DNA of 23,989 nucleotides from DATBDM01 sp036269915. Lineage in GTDB: Bacteria; Actinomycetota; Thermoleophilia; Solirubrobacterales; Solirubrobacteraceae. Positions within the stretch are counted from its first letter, which is position 1. Every line of letters starts with the position of its first letter. The notes under the pieces were generated by a model. That model did no database searches. It was not told the DNA's origin and saw nothing but the letters and a program-made list of their open reading frames with translations. A program made the position numbers and the translations under genes. The stretch lies in contig DATBDM010000053.1 of NCBI GenBank assembly GCA_036269915.1, positions 1-23,989 on the forward strand, written 5' to 3'. Positions 13,979-21,585 of the stretch are shown in pieces.

Positions 13979-14950
13979 CTAGGCGATGAGGACCGGAGTC
14001 CCGATCGGAACGCGCGGATAGAGGTCGATCACGTCCGGCACGCGCATGCGGATGCAGCCGTGCGACGCGCGCGAGCCGATCGAGCCGGACTCCGCCGTGC
14101 CGTGGATGCCGACGCCGTTGACGATCCCCATCCAGCGCGCCTTGAGCGGGTTCTGCGCCGAGCCGCCCGCCACCGTCTCGTTGCGCAGCGCGCCGGCCCA
14201 CGGGCTGTCGGGCACGTTCCACGTCGGGTTGACGGCCTTGTTCGTGATCGAGAAGAGCCCGTTCGGCGTCGGGTACGCGGGCTGCCCGACGGCGACGCCG
14301 TAGGACTTCACGAAGCGCAGGCGCTTGAACAGGCGCAGCCGGAAGTGGCGCTGGTCGACGGTGACGATCGTCCCGTAGCGGCCGTAGCGCAGGTCGTGCG
14401 TGCGCACCGCGGGATGCACGACGTGGCGATGGACGGTGAACGCGCGCGCGAGCGAGGCGCTGCGGAAGGTGCGCGACAGCCGGCCGGCGAGCTCGGAGGC
14501 GACTACGGACAGCCCGGGCCGGGAGTGGTGCACGCGCATGCGGCGCACCCCGATGCGGATCGTCGCGCTGCGCGCGACCTTGGTCGTCGCGCCGTCGATC
14601 GCGGCGACGCGCCGTGCGAGCCGGGTCGCGTCGACGCTCGTCACCAGCGCGACGCGCCCGCCGCGCGCGGCGAGCGCCGCCCGCGCGGTGGCGAGCTGGT
14701 CGAAGCGGAAGCCGACCTGGCCGGGGAAGACGGTGAAGTGCCGCTTGGCGACCGTGACGCGGACGGGCAGCGAGTACGCCGCGCTGAACGTGTCGCGCAG
14801 CCGCGTCGCCGCGTCGACGACGGTCAGCCCGCCGACGTCCACGCCGCCGGCGCGGGTGCCGGGCGCGATCGTCGCCGGCGCCTTCGCGGCGGAGGCGGCG
14901 GCCGGGACGGCCGCGAGGACGAGGAGGCAGAGCAGGGCGGCGCGGCGCAT
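13979..14950 (-). CDS. Secreted L,D-transpeptidase (YkuD) with YoaR-like peptidoglycan-binding domain
   Basis: A 323-residue exported cell-wall enzyme. Start ATG 14950 begins a clear signal peptide (MRRAALLCLLVLAAVPAAASA). Residues about 30-190 resemble the YoaR/VanW-associated putative peptidoglycan-binding domain (RAGGVDVGGLTVVDAATRL, HFTVFPGQVGFRFD). The YkuD catalytic domain is at about 205-323: ITVDQRHFRLRLFKRLRF-like first strand, GIHGT (His283) and SHGCIRM (His297, Cys299), the full catalytic set. Such enzymes form 3-3 peptidoglycan cross-links or attach proteins to the wall and are resistant to most beta-lactams. An upstream in-frame ATG (15100) is rejected because it would overlap the MFS gene and bury the signal peptide. 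Confidence 0.93.
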   Translation of the reverse strand: MRRAALLCLLVLAAVPAAASAAKAPATIAPGTRAGGVDVGGLTVVDAATRLRDTFSAAYSLPVRVTVAKRHFTVFPGQVGFRFDQLATARAALAARGGRVALVTSVDATRLARRVAAIDGATTKVARSATIRIGVRRMRVHHSRPGLSVVASELAGRLSRTFRSASLARAFTVHRHVVHPAVRTHDLRYGRYGTIVTVDQRHFRLRLFKRLRFVKSYGVAVGQPAYPTPNGLFSITNKAVNPTWNVPDSPWAGALRNETVAGGSAQNPLKARWMGIVNGVGIHGTAESGSIGSRASHGCIRMRVPDVIDLYPRVPIGTPVLIA

Positions 14951-14960
14951 CGTGCGCGCA

Positions 14961-14966
14961 AATGTA
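14961..14966 (-). promoter_or_regulatory. Putative -10 hexamer TACATT for the L,D-transpeptidase
   Basis: TACATT on the minus strand ends 10 nt before ATG 14950, in the 58-bp gap after the MFS gene. It would give a leader of only a few nucleotides. TTGCAG lies upstream but at a 20-bp spacing, which is too long for a normal -35. Confidence 0.35.
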
Positions 14967-15008
14967 GAGCCAGATGGCGGCGGTGCCTGCAACCCGGCGT
15001 GCGCGGCG

Positions 15009-16538
15009 CTACACGGGCTCGGGCGCCGCGGCGCCGCGGCGTGGCGTCGTGCGGTCCGCGGCGCCGACGAAGTCGGACGGGCGCACCAGCACCGCGGCAA
15101 GCACCGCGCCGACCAGGGCCACGATCGCGGCGATCAGCAGGATGTGGTTGAGGCCGGCATCGAAGGCCGACTCGGCGACCCGCAGCAGCTTCGGGTCGTG
15201 GACGCGAGAGGCGCCGCCGAAGGCGATGAAGTCCGACACGCTGCCGCCCCCGGCGGGCCGCTTGAGCCCCGCCGACTGCGCCTGGTCGGCGAACGTCGAC
15301 GCGACCTTGTGGGTGAAGAGCGCGCCCCAGGCCGCGATGCCGGTGGCGATGCCGACCTGGCGGAAGGTCGAGTTGATCCCCGACGCCATGCCCGAGCGGC
15401 GCGGCTCCACCACCCCGATCGCAGCCGTCGCGAGCGCCGGGTTGATCGCGCCGATCCCGACGCCGCAGAGGAGGAAGCCGGGCAGCAGCGTCGTCCAGCC
15501 GTCGCCGGGCGTGACGCCGTGCATGAGCAGCAGGCCGACGCCGATCAGCAGCAGCCCGCCGCCGAGGAACCAGCGCACCCCGAGCTGCTCGGCGAGCTTG
15601 CCCGACACGGGCGCGACGAGGAACGACAGCAGCGTCACCGGCATGAAGCGCAGGCCGGACTCGAGCGCGGTGTAGCCGAGGATGTTCTGGATGTAGAGCG
15701 TGAGGTAGAGGAACATCGCGAACATCGACGCCGAGAGCACGAAGGCGGCGATGCTGGCCCCCACGAACGCGGGCTTGCGGAACAGGGTCAGGTCGAGCAT
15801 CGGGTACGCCATGCGGCGCTCGATGACCAGGAAGGCGGCCATCAGGACCGCGGCGCCGATCAGGCAGGCGATGATGGCGCCGCTCCAGTTCTCCGCGTTG
15901 CCGCGGATCAGCCCGAAGACGAGCAGGAACAGCGAGCCGGAGAAGGTGACGGTGCCGGCCCAGTCGATCCGCGCGCCGCTCGGGTCCTTGGACTCCGCCA
16001 CCTTGGCGAGCGTCAGCGCGATCGCGCCGAGGCCGATCGGGACGTTGACGAAGAAGATCGCCTCCCAGCCGATGACCTGCACCAGCACGCCGCCGACGAG
16101 CGGCCCGACGGCGACGGCCGCGCCGGTCGTGGCGCCCCACAGCCCGAGCGCCGTGCCGCGGTCACGGCCCTGGTAGGCCGAGGCGATCAGCGCGAGCGCG
16201 GTCGCGAACATGAAGGCGCCGCCGACGCCCTGCAGCGCCCGCGCGAGGTTGAGCATGAGCGAGGTCTGCGCGAGGCCGCACAGTGCCGAGGCGGCGGTGA
16301 AGATCCCCAGGCCGATCAGGAACACCTTGCGGCGTCCCATGCCGTCGGCGATCGAGCCGGCGGTCAGCAGCATCGCCGCGAGCGTGAGGGCGTAGGCGTC
16401 GACGACCCACTGCAGGTCGGAGAAGCTCGACTTGAGGTCGCGCTCGATGTAGGGCAGCGCGACGTTCACGATCGTGACGTCGAGCAACAGCATGAAGGTC
16501 GCGACGCAGACCGCGACGAGCGTCCACCACTTGGCCAT
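15009..16538 (-). CDS. MFS transporter, DHA2 (EmrB/QacA) drug:H+ antiporter family
   Basis: A 509-residue inner-membrane transporter with about 14 hydrophobic segments, as expected for DHA2 proteins. LDVTIVNVALP (residues 19-29) is the family's motif in TM1, GSIADGMGRRKVFLIG (61-76) is motif A, and GATTGAAVAVGPLVGG is the antiporter motif C. Members export drugs, dyes or endogenous metabolites using the proton gradient. ATG 16538 is chosen: the longer in-frame start at 16586 lies upstream of the terminator hairpin at 16555-16584, whereas TAAGGT ends 7 nt before 16538. The C-terminal tail (SDFVGAADRTTPRRGAAAPE) is hydrophilic. Substrate is unknown; no adjacent regulator is apparent. Confidence 0.93.
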   Translation of the reverse strand: MAKWWTLVAVCVATFMLLLDVTIVNVALPYIERDLKSSFSDLQWVVDAYALTLAAMLLTAGSIADGMGRRKVFLIGLGIFTAASALCGLAQTSLMLNLARALQGVGGAFMFATALALIASAYQGRDRGTALGLWGATTGAAVAVGPLVGGVLVQVIGWEAIFFVNVPIGLGAIALTLAKVAESKDPSGARIDWAGTVTFSGSLFLLVFGLIRGNAENWSGAIIACLIGAAVLMAAFLVIERRMAYPMLDLTLFRKPAFVGASIAAFVLSASMFAMFLYLTLYIQNILGYTALESGLRFMPVTLLSFLVAPVSGKLAEQLGVRWFLGGGLLLIGVGLLLMHGVTPGDGWTTLLPGFLLCGVGIGAINPALATAAIGVVEPRRSGMASGINSTFRQVGIATGIAAWGALFTHKVASTFADQAQSAGLKRPAGGGSVSDFIAFGGASRVHDPKLLRVAESAFDAGLNHILLIAAIVALVGAVLAAVLVRPSDFVGAADRTTPRRGAAAPEPV

Positions 16539-16545
16539 GACCACG

Positions 16546-16551
16546 ACCTTA
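16546..16551 (-). promoter_or_regulatory. Putative -10 hexamer TAAGGT for the MFS gene
   Basis: TAAGGT on the minus strand ends 7 nt before ATG 16538, immediately after the terminator hairpin of the upstream gene. The AAGG could alternatively serve as a weak ribosome-binding site for a longer transcript. Confidence 0.35.
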
Positions 16552-16554
16552 CGA

Positions 16555-16584
16555 GAGAGGGGCCGCCGTGTGGCGGCCCCTCTC
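16555..16584 (-). terminator. Strong 13-bp hairpin terminator after the Asp-box gene
   Basis: GAGAGGGGCCGCC (16555-16567), a GTGT loop and GGCGGCCCCTCTC (16572-16584) form a perfect 13-bp stem beginning 14 nt past the stop of the leftward Asp-box gene. There is no T-run, so this is an I-shaped, actinobacterial-type terminator. It separates that gene from the MFS gene. Confidence 0.8.
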
Positions 16585-16598
16585 ACCGTTCTGGCGTC

Positions 16599-19500
16599 CT
16601 AGGACCCGAAGAACCCGAACGCGCGGGTGACCAGGTCGGCCCGCTGGGCCGCCGTGCCGTACGCCTCCATCGGGAAGGCGAGGAACACGACCTTGTACGC
16701 GCCCGCGAACTGGAGCGCGTCGGCCTGGTTCGAGTCGTCGGTGAACGCCGCCGTGGCAGCGCCATTGGGGGTCACCTGGTCCTCGAAGTCCGCCTGGAGC
16801 ACGTTGTGGTCGAGCGGCACCGCGCCGACCCCGCCGGCGAGCGACCCGGTGACGCCGTGCACGGCGGCGGTCGCCTTGTCGTTCTGGGTCTCCGACCCGT
16901 CCCACGTGATGTGCAGGTAGTCGCGGACGAACGGCGTCGTGCCCGCGGCCTGGTCGAGGATGTCCTGCCCGGAGACGAGCAGGTGCCCGCCGCCGTCCAG
17001 GAACGCCTTGAGCCTGCTCTCGTACGGGAGCAGCGGGCCCGGGTAGCCGTTGCCGGTGAACCAGACGACGTTCTTGAACGCCTTCAGGTAGTTCGCCGGC
17101 AGGTCGGCGTCCGCGCCGAGGTCCCAGGTGCCGAACTGCACGCCCGCGTCGGTCAGCGCGGCCTTGTAGATCGGCTGCGAGTCGATCGGGGCGTTCGTGT
17201 CGTCGTCGACGAGCAGCGTGTCGACGGCGACCGCGATCGTCTTCACGATCGCCGTGCCGCTGACCGCCGGGTCGGCCACCGACGTCGCCTTCACCGTGGC
17301 GGTGTTGACGTCGCCGTTGGCGGCCCCCGCCGGCGCCGTGACCTTCACGCAGACGTCCGTCGTCGCGCCCGGATCGACACTCGGCGTCGTCGTGAGCGGC
17401 GTGGTGCAGCTCGCGTCGAGGACGGTCGCCGGGTAGCCGCTCGCGACCGACATCGTGTAGCTGTCGGGCCGGGCGCCCGTATTGCGGACCGCCACCGGGT
17501 AGGTGACGCTCTGCCCGACGTGCGCCGCGTCGGTCTGCGTCGCCGGGGCCAGCGTCACCGCATGGTCCGGCGCGATCGGGGTGATCACCGGCGAGCCCGC
17601 GGCACCCTCGCCCTGGGCCGAGGTGACCTGGTAGCCGTCGTTGACGATCGAGGCGACCTTCTTCTTGAGCGCCGCGGCGATCGTCACCGTCAGCGTGAGC
17701 TGCTTGCTCGCGCCCGCCGGGATGCTGAGCCCGTTCCACGTGACGGTCCCGCCCGAAGCGGTGCCGCCGTCGCTGGCCGAGGTGAAGCCCGTGTCCGCCG
17801 GGAGCGGATCGGTCAGCTTCACGCCGGTCGCGGCCGCGTTACCGATGTTGTGCAGCGTGATCATGTACTTGAGCGCGCTCGACGTCCCGACCGGGGTGTC
17901 GGCCGCGACCTTCGAGAGCACGAGCGCCGGCACCGTGCCGGCATCGTTCATGGTGAACGCGCTGCGGCCGTGGGTGCCCGCCGCCATCGTGCGGTGCGAC
18001 GGGTCCAGGTCGAGCTGGTCGATCGCCACGCGCGGGAAGCCGGTGCCCATCTGGCCCCAGTGCGCGCCACCGTCGTAGGTGACGAACGGCCCGACGTCGG
18101 TGCCCGCGTAGATCGTGTTCGGGTAGGACGGATCGAGCACGAGCGAGTTCACCGGCGAGTCCGGCAGGTTCGTCGTGATGTTCGTCCAGCTCTTGCCGCC
18201 GTCGGTCGTCTTGAAGACGTGACCGGGCGTCTTCGGCGTCGCCGCGTCGAAGCCGTTGTAGCCCGCGTAGGCCGTGCGGTAGTTCGAGCGGTCGACGGCG
18301 AAGGTCGCGACCGGCCGGTGCGGCAGCGTCTTGGCCTTCGGATCGTCCTGCGTCCAGGTCGGCGTGTCCGCCGTCTGGGCGTCCGGGCTGGTCCAGACGT
18401 AGCCCTCCTCGGTGCCGGCGTACGCGGCGGTGCCGCCGCCCATGCCGAGCGCCGAGATGACGCAGCCGCGGCCGCCGTTCGGGGCCGGGCCGGGGCAGCC
18501 GGACGTCAGGTCGGGGCTGATCGCCTTCCAGGTCACGTCACCCGCGGCCGGCGCCTTGGCGTTGTTGGTGCGGTAGACCCGGTAGGTCCCGAGCAGGAGC
18601 TGGTTGACGTTCTCCTGGTTCATGACCCACGGCGTGTAGAACTCCGACCGGTCCCCGAGATTGATCCCGTGGGTGATCGACTGGTTGGTGAAGAACCCGG
18701 CGCCACCGTCAGTCATCCGGAACGGCGAGATGCCGTAGTAGGTCCCGTAGACGTAGTTGGAGTCCGTCGGGTCGACGAGCACCTGCCCGCCGTCGCCCGA
18801 GGTCATGTCGAACCAGGTGCTCGATGTGGAGGACTTGCGCTGCGTGCCGTTGTCCTGCGTACCGCCCCAGAGGCGCGCGGGCAGCTTCGGGTTGGTCGCG
18901 ATGCTCGAGAACTGCGCGATCGCGAGGCCCTGGCTGTTGCGCTCCGTCCAGTGGTTCTGGTTGAGCGGCGTCTCCCGCGTCGGGCGGCCGCCGAGGTCGT
19001 TCGAGGTCAGCACGCCGCCGTCGTTGCCGATGGCCACGTGGCCGGACTTCGTCGGGTCCCACGCGAACGCGTGGAAGTCCGGGTGCAGGTCCCAGCCGAG
19101 GTTCTTCCAGGTCTGGCCGCCGTCGTCGGAGCGGAACACGCCGCCGCTCTGCGGGTGCAGGTCGTAGCCGTACTCGCCGGCCGCGAAGACCACGTTCGGG
19201 TTGTTCGGGTCGGCCTCCACGACGTTGTCGTAGGAGCACTGGATGTCGCAGTAGTTGTCGACCGCGTCGTTCTCGCCCTGTGGGCCGTTGTCGCCCGCCG
19301 GCAGCAGCGTCCAGCCCGCGCCGCCGTTCGTCGACTTCCACAGCCGCGAGGAGTGGATGCCGTTCGCGTCCGTCCACGGGAAGCCGGCGTAGAGCACGCC
19401 GTCGCCGCCCGAGGAGGGGTGCGAGAGCGAGAGGCCGAAGCGGACGTCAGAGGCCGAGAAGTCCGGCGACGGCAGCCCGAAGTTCATGATCGGCGACCAG

Positions 19501-20474
19501 GTCCTGCCGGCGTCGGTGCTCTTGTAGATGGCGTCCGACAAAAACGAGGCGTAGAGCACGCTCGGGTTCTGCGGATCGATCTCGAGGTCGGTGGCGCCGT
19601 GCGCCTCGTCGACCTCGCGCCGCAGGGTCCAGGTGACGCCGCCGTCCGTCGACTCCCAGATGCCGTAGCGCGAGTGCGGCTGCACGGTCACGCGCCGGGA
19701 GCCGCCACGTCCACGGAGCACCGCGGCGTAGAGGTGGCTCGCGTCACGCGGATCGACGACGATGCGCGAGATCGAGACGCCCTGGAAGTAGTCGCCGGAG
19801 ATGTGCGACCACGTCGTGCCGCCGTCGGTCGAGCGCAGGACACCGTTGCCGAAGTAGCTGTCGCCCGAGAGCGCGCCCTCGCCGGTGCCGGCATAGACCA
19901 CCGCGTCGTCGGACGGGGCGACGGCGAGCGCGCCCATCGCCTGGGTCTCCTGGTCGTTCGTGCGCGGGATCCAGGTGCCGCCGTCGTTGGTCCAGATGCC
20001 GCCCTGGGCGCCGCCGAGGATGATGCGGCCGGTGCTCGGCCGGATGGCGAGCGCGCCGATGCGGCCGCTCTCGGAGGCCAGCGCGTTGTCGCTGCGCTGG
20101 ATCTGGCCGACCGGGGCCGGGCCGACGCCCGCCCACGCGCCGTTGAACGTCGCCGGGCCGGCCGGCGGAGCGGTCGTGCCGACCCCCTTCGCGTCGTGCG
20201 CGGCCTTCGCGCGCAGCTGGCCGGCGTGTCCGACGTCGAGCGGGTTGTCACCCGCCGTACGGCCGGCGACGAACTCGCGGTCCTGCGCGAGGAGTTGCTT
20301 CTCGGACTCCTCGTCGAGCGCCGGGTAGCGCGTCCCGGGATGCAGCGCCGGCGCGTCAGGCCCCCAGTCGAACGCGGCGAACGCGGCGCCTCCCAGCATC
20401 GCGAGCAGCGCCACCGTCAACATGCCGAGCAGCGCAGGGCGCCGCAGGCGCCCGCGTAGGGTCCTCAGATGCAT
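16599..20474 (-). CDS. Large secreted Asp-box (sialidase/VPS10-like) beta-propeller protein with DUF11-like and GATase-like domains
   Basis: A 1291-residue exported protein of unknown function. Residues 1-34 look like a signal peptide (RRPALLGMLTVALLAMLGGAAFA). Residues about 110-845 contain many Asp-box (BNR) turns of the form S-x-D-x-G-x-T-W: STDGGTTW (215), STDGGVTW (275), STDAGRTW (319), STNGGAGW (381), SDDGGQTW (449), TTDGGKSW (756), TYDGGAHW (799), with blade strands such as NPSVLYASFL and YPNTIYAGTD; this fits one large or two joined propellers. Residues about 848-960 resemble DUF11 (YMITLHNIGNAAATGVKLTDPLP), 968-1075 a second immunoglobulin-like domain, and 1083-1291 a flavodoxin/GATase-like fold (LLVDDDTN, LKAFLDGGGHLLVSGQDI). 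No sialidase RIP motif or arginine triad was recognised, so enzyme activity is not claimed. ATG 20474 has GGAGG 7 nt upstream. Confidence 0.87.
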   Translation of the reverse strand: MHLRTLRGRLRRPALLGMLTVALLAMLGGAAFAAFDWGPDAPALHPGTRYPALDEESEKQLLAQDREFVAGRTAGDNPLDVGHAGQLRAKAAHDAKGVGTTAPPAGPATFNGAWAGVGPAPVGQIQRSDNALASESGRIGALAIRPSTGRIILGGAQGGIWTNDGGTWIPRTNDQETQAMGALAVAPSDDAVVYAGTGEGALSGDSYFGNGVLRSTDGGTTWSHISGDYFQGVSISRIVVDPRDASHLYAAVLRGRGGSRRVTVQPHSRYGIWESTDGGVTWTLRREVDEAHGATDLEIDPQNPSVLYASFLSDAIYKSTDAGRTWSPIMNFGLPSPDFSASDVRFGLSLSHPSSGGDGVLYAGFPWTDANGIHSSRLWKSTNGGAGWTLLPAGDNGPQGENDAVDNYCDIQCSYDNVVEADPNNPNVVFAAGEYGYDLHPQSGGVFRSDDGGQTWKNLGWDLHPDFHAFAWDPTKSGHVAIGNDGGVLTSNDLGGRPTRETPLNQNHWTERNSQGLAIAQFSSIATNPKLPARLWGGTQDNGTQRKSSTSSTWFDMTSGDGGQVLVDPTDSNYVYGTYYGISPFRMTDGGAGFFTNQSITHGINLGDRSEFYTPWVMNQENVNQLLLGTYRVYRTNNAKAPAAGDVTWKAISPDLTSGCPGPAPNGGRGCVISALGMGGGTAAYAGTEEGYVWTSPDAQTADTPTWTQDDPKAKTLPHRPVATFAVDRSNYRTAYAGYNGFDAATPKTPGHVFKTTDGGKSWTNITTNLPDSPVNSLVLDPSYPNTIYAGTDVGPFVTYDGGAHWGQMGTGFPRVAIDQLDLDPSHRTMAAGTHGRSAFTMNDAGTVPALVLSKVAADTPVGTSSALKYMITLHNIGNAAATGVKLTDPLPADTGFTSASDGGTASGGTVTWNGLSIPAGASKQLTLTVTIAAALKKKVASIVNDGYQVTSAQGEGAAGSPVITPIAPDHAVTLAPATQTDAAHVGQSVTYPVAVRNTGARPDSYTMSVASGYPATVLDASCTTPLTTTPSVDPGATTDVCVKVTAPAGAANGDVNTATVKATSVADPAVSGTAIVKTIAVAVDTLLVDDDTNAPIDSQPIYKAALTDAGVQFGTWDLGADADLPANYLKAFKNVVWFTGNGYPGPLLPYESRLKAFLDGGGHLLVSGQDILDQAAGTTPFVRDYLHITWDGSETQNDKATAAVHGVTGSLAGGVGAVPLDHNVLQADFEDQVTPNGAATAAFTDDSNQADALQFAGAYKVVFLAFPMEAYGTAAQRADLVTRAFGFFGS

Positions 20475-20611
20475 CCCATAACCTCCATGAGACGACGATG
20501 CCCCCGCACCGCCGCAAGTCGTTGCCCGGATGAGTAGTGCACCGGAACCCGGAAAGCAAGCGACCTATGCATTTTCGTCGTGTCCGGAACCGGCTCTAGC
20601 GTTCGCCGCCC
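20475..20611. promoter_or_regulatory. Divergent intergenic region with two CCGGAACC repeats
   Basis: This 137-bp region separates the Asp-box gene and the YhaM-like gene. CCGGAACCCGG (20542-20552) and CCGGAACCGG (20584-20593) repeat 42 bp apart, about four helical turns. It also holds a relatively AT-rich patch (20566-20576). I found no riboswitch consensus and no confident -35/-10 pair for the leftward gene. Confidence 0.25.
20597..20602 (+). promoter_or_regulatory. Putative -10 hexamer TAGCGT for the YhaM-like gene
   Basis: TAGCGT ends 9 nt before ATG 20612 and no ribosome-binding site is present. It would produce a leader of at most a few nucleotides. No good -35 is seen. Confidence 0.3.
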
Positions 20612-21568
20612 ATGTTCGTGCGCGAGCTCACCGACGGCCAGGAGATCGACCACGTGCTCCTCGTGCGCGAGGGCGAGCGGCGCACGGGGCGCGACGGCCG
20701 CGAGTTCCTGCGGCTCGTCCTCGGTGACCGCACGGGCACCGTCACCGCGATGGTCTGGGAGGACGTCGCCGAGCGGGCGGGCTGCTGCGACGCCGGCGCC
20801 TGCGTGCGCGTGACGGCACGCTACGGCGTCCATCCGCGGCATGGCGCCGAGCTGACGGTCAGCGCCCTGCGCCCGGCCGAGGATCACGAGTACGCGCTCG
20901 ACGACCTGCTCGACGGACCGCCGCGCGACGCGGACCGCATGGAGTCCGATCTGCGCGAGCTCGTCGGCACGGTCCAGGACCCGCATCTGCGGGCGCTGCT
21001 CGACTCGATCCTCGGCCCGGGCTCGCCGACCTGGGCGCAGTTCCGCGACGCCCCCGCCGCCAAGCGCTACCACCAGGCCTACCGGCACGGGCTGCTCGAG
21101 CACTGCCTCGGCGTCGCCCAGGCCGTGTCGGCGATCTCGGCGACCTTCCCCGGCATCGACCGCGACGTCGCGGTCACCGGCGCGCTGCTGCACGACATCG
21201 GAAAGCTCGACGCCTACACGGCCGACCCGCTCGCGATCGACATGACCGACCTCGGCAAGCTCCAGGGCGAGATCCCGCTCGGCTACTACCGGGTGCGGCG
21301 CACGATCGAGGACCTGCCCGGCTTCCCCGCCGAGCTCGCGGTGGCCGTCCTGCACATCATCCTGTCCCACCACGGCCAGCTCGAGCACGGCTCGCCGGTG
21401 GTGCCGTGCACGCGCGAGGCGACGCTCGTGCACATGATCGACAACCTCGGCGGCCGGCTCGGGTCCTTCGACCGGCTCGAGAAGGAGCTCGCCGAGGGCG
21501 CCACCTGGTCGGGCTACGACCGCGCGCTCGGTGGCGGCGCGTGGTTCGCAGCCCGACAGGCAGCCTGA
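20612..21568 (+). CDS. YhaM-like 3'-5' exoribonuclease (OB-fold plus HD domain)
   Basis: A 318-residue protein, the usual length for YhaM. Residues about 5-88 form an OB-fold nucleic-acid-binding domain (FVRELTDGQEIDHVLLV, FLRLVLGDRTGTVTAMVW). Residues about 150-285 form an HD phosphohydrolase domain: YRHGLLEH (His159/His164), LLHDIGK (His194-Asp195), ILSHHG (His253-His254) and HMIDNLGG (Asp277) supply the metal ligands. In Bacillus, YhaM degrades single-stranded RNA or DNA from the 3' end with Mn2+; the same role is expected here. With RNase D the window carries two 3' exonucleases, but they are not co-transcribed. The gene is divergent from the Asp-box gene and convergent with the acid phosphatase. 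Confidence 0.9.
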   Translation: MFVRELTDGQEIDHVLLVREGERRTGRDGREFLRLVLGDRTGTVTAMVWEDVAERAGCCDAGACVRVTARYGVHPRHGAELTVSALRPAEDHEYALDDLLDGPPRDADRMESDLRELVGTVQDPHLRALLDSILGPGSPTWAQFRDAPAAKRYHQAYRHGLLEHCLGVAQAVSAISATFPGIDRDVAVTGALLHDIGKLDAYTADPLAIDMTDLGKLQGEIPLGYYRVRRTIEDLPGFPAELAVAVLHIILSHHGQLEHGSPVVPCTREATLVHMIDNLGGRLGSFDRLEKELAEGATWSGYDRALGGGAWFAARQAA

Positions 21569-21585
21569 CTTCCTAGGGGAGGAAG
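21569..21585. terminator. 6-bp hairpin at the convergent YhaM/phosphatase junction
   Basis: CTTCCT (21569-21574), an AGGGG loop and AGGAAG (21580-21585) pair perfectly and begin at the base right after the YhaM-like stop. The stem overlaps the stop codon of the convergent phosphatase gene, so it can form in both transcripts. Confidence 0.4.

Noticed and set aside
12128..15151. A 1007-codon open frame on the plus strand
   Set aside because: Antisense to LLM, RNase D and L,D-transpeptidase genes; low-complexity translation without domain signatures.
16539..16586. Upstream start of the MFS gene at 16586
   Set aside because: It would place the 13-bp terminator hairpin inside the coding sequence and add a non-family N-terminus.
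14400..20459. A 2019-codon open frame on the plus strand
   Set aside because: It lies antisense to the Asp-box, MFS and L,D-transpeptidase genes, all of which have clear domains. Its translation is Arg/Ala/Val/Asp-rich with no recognisable motif, the usual artefact of few stop codons opposite GC-rich genes.
20475..20611. A riboswitch (c-di-GMP, c-di-AMP or cobalamin type) upstream of the secreted Asp-box gene
   Set aside because: Secreted proteins often have such leaders, but none of the consensus cores I know for these classes could be matched.
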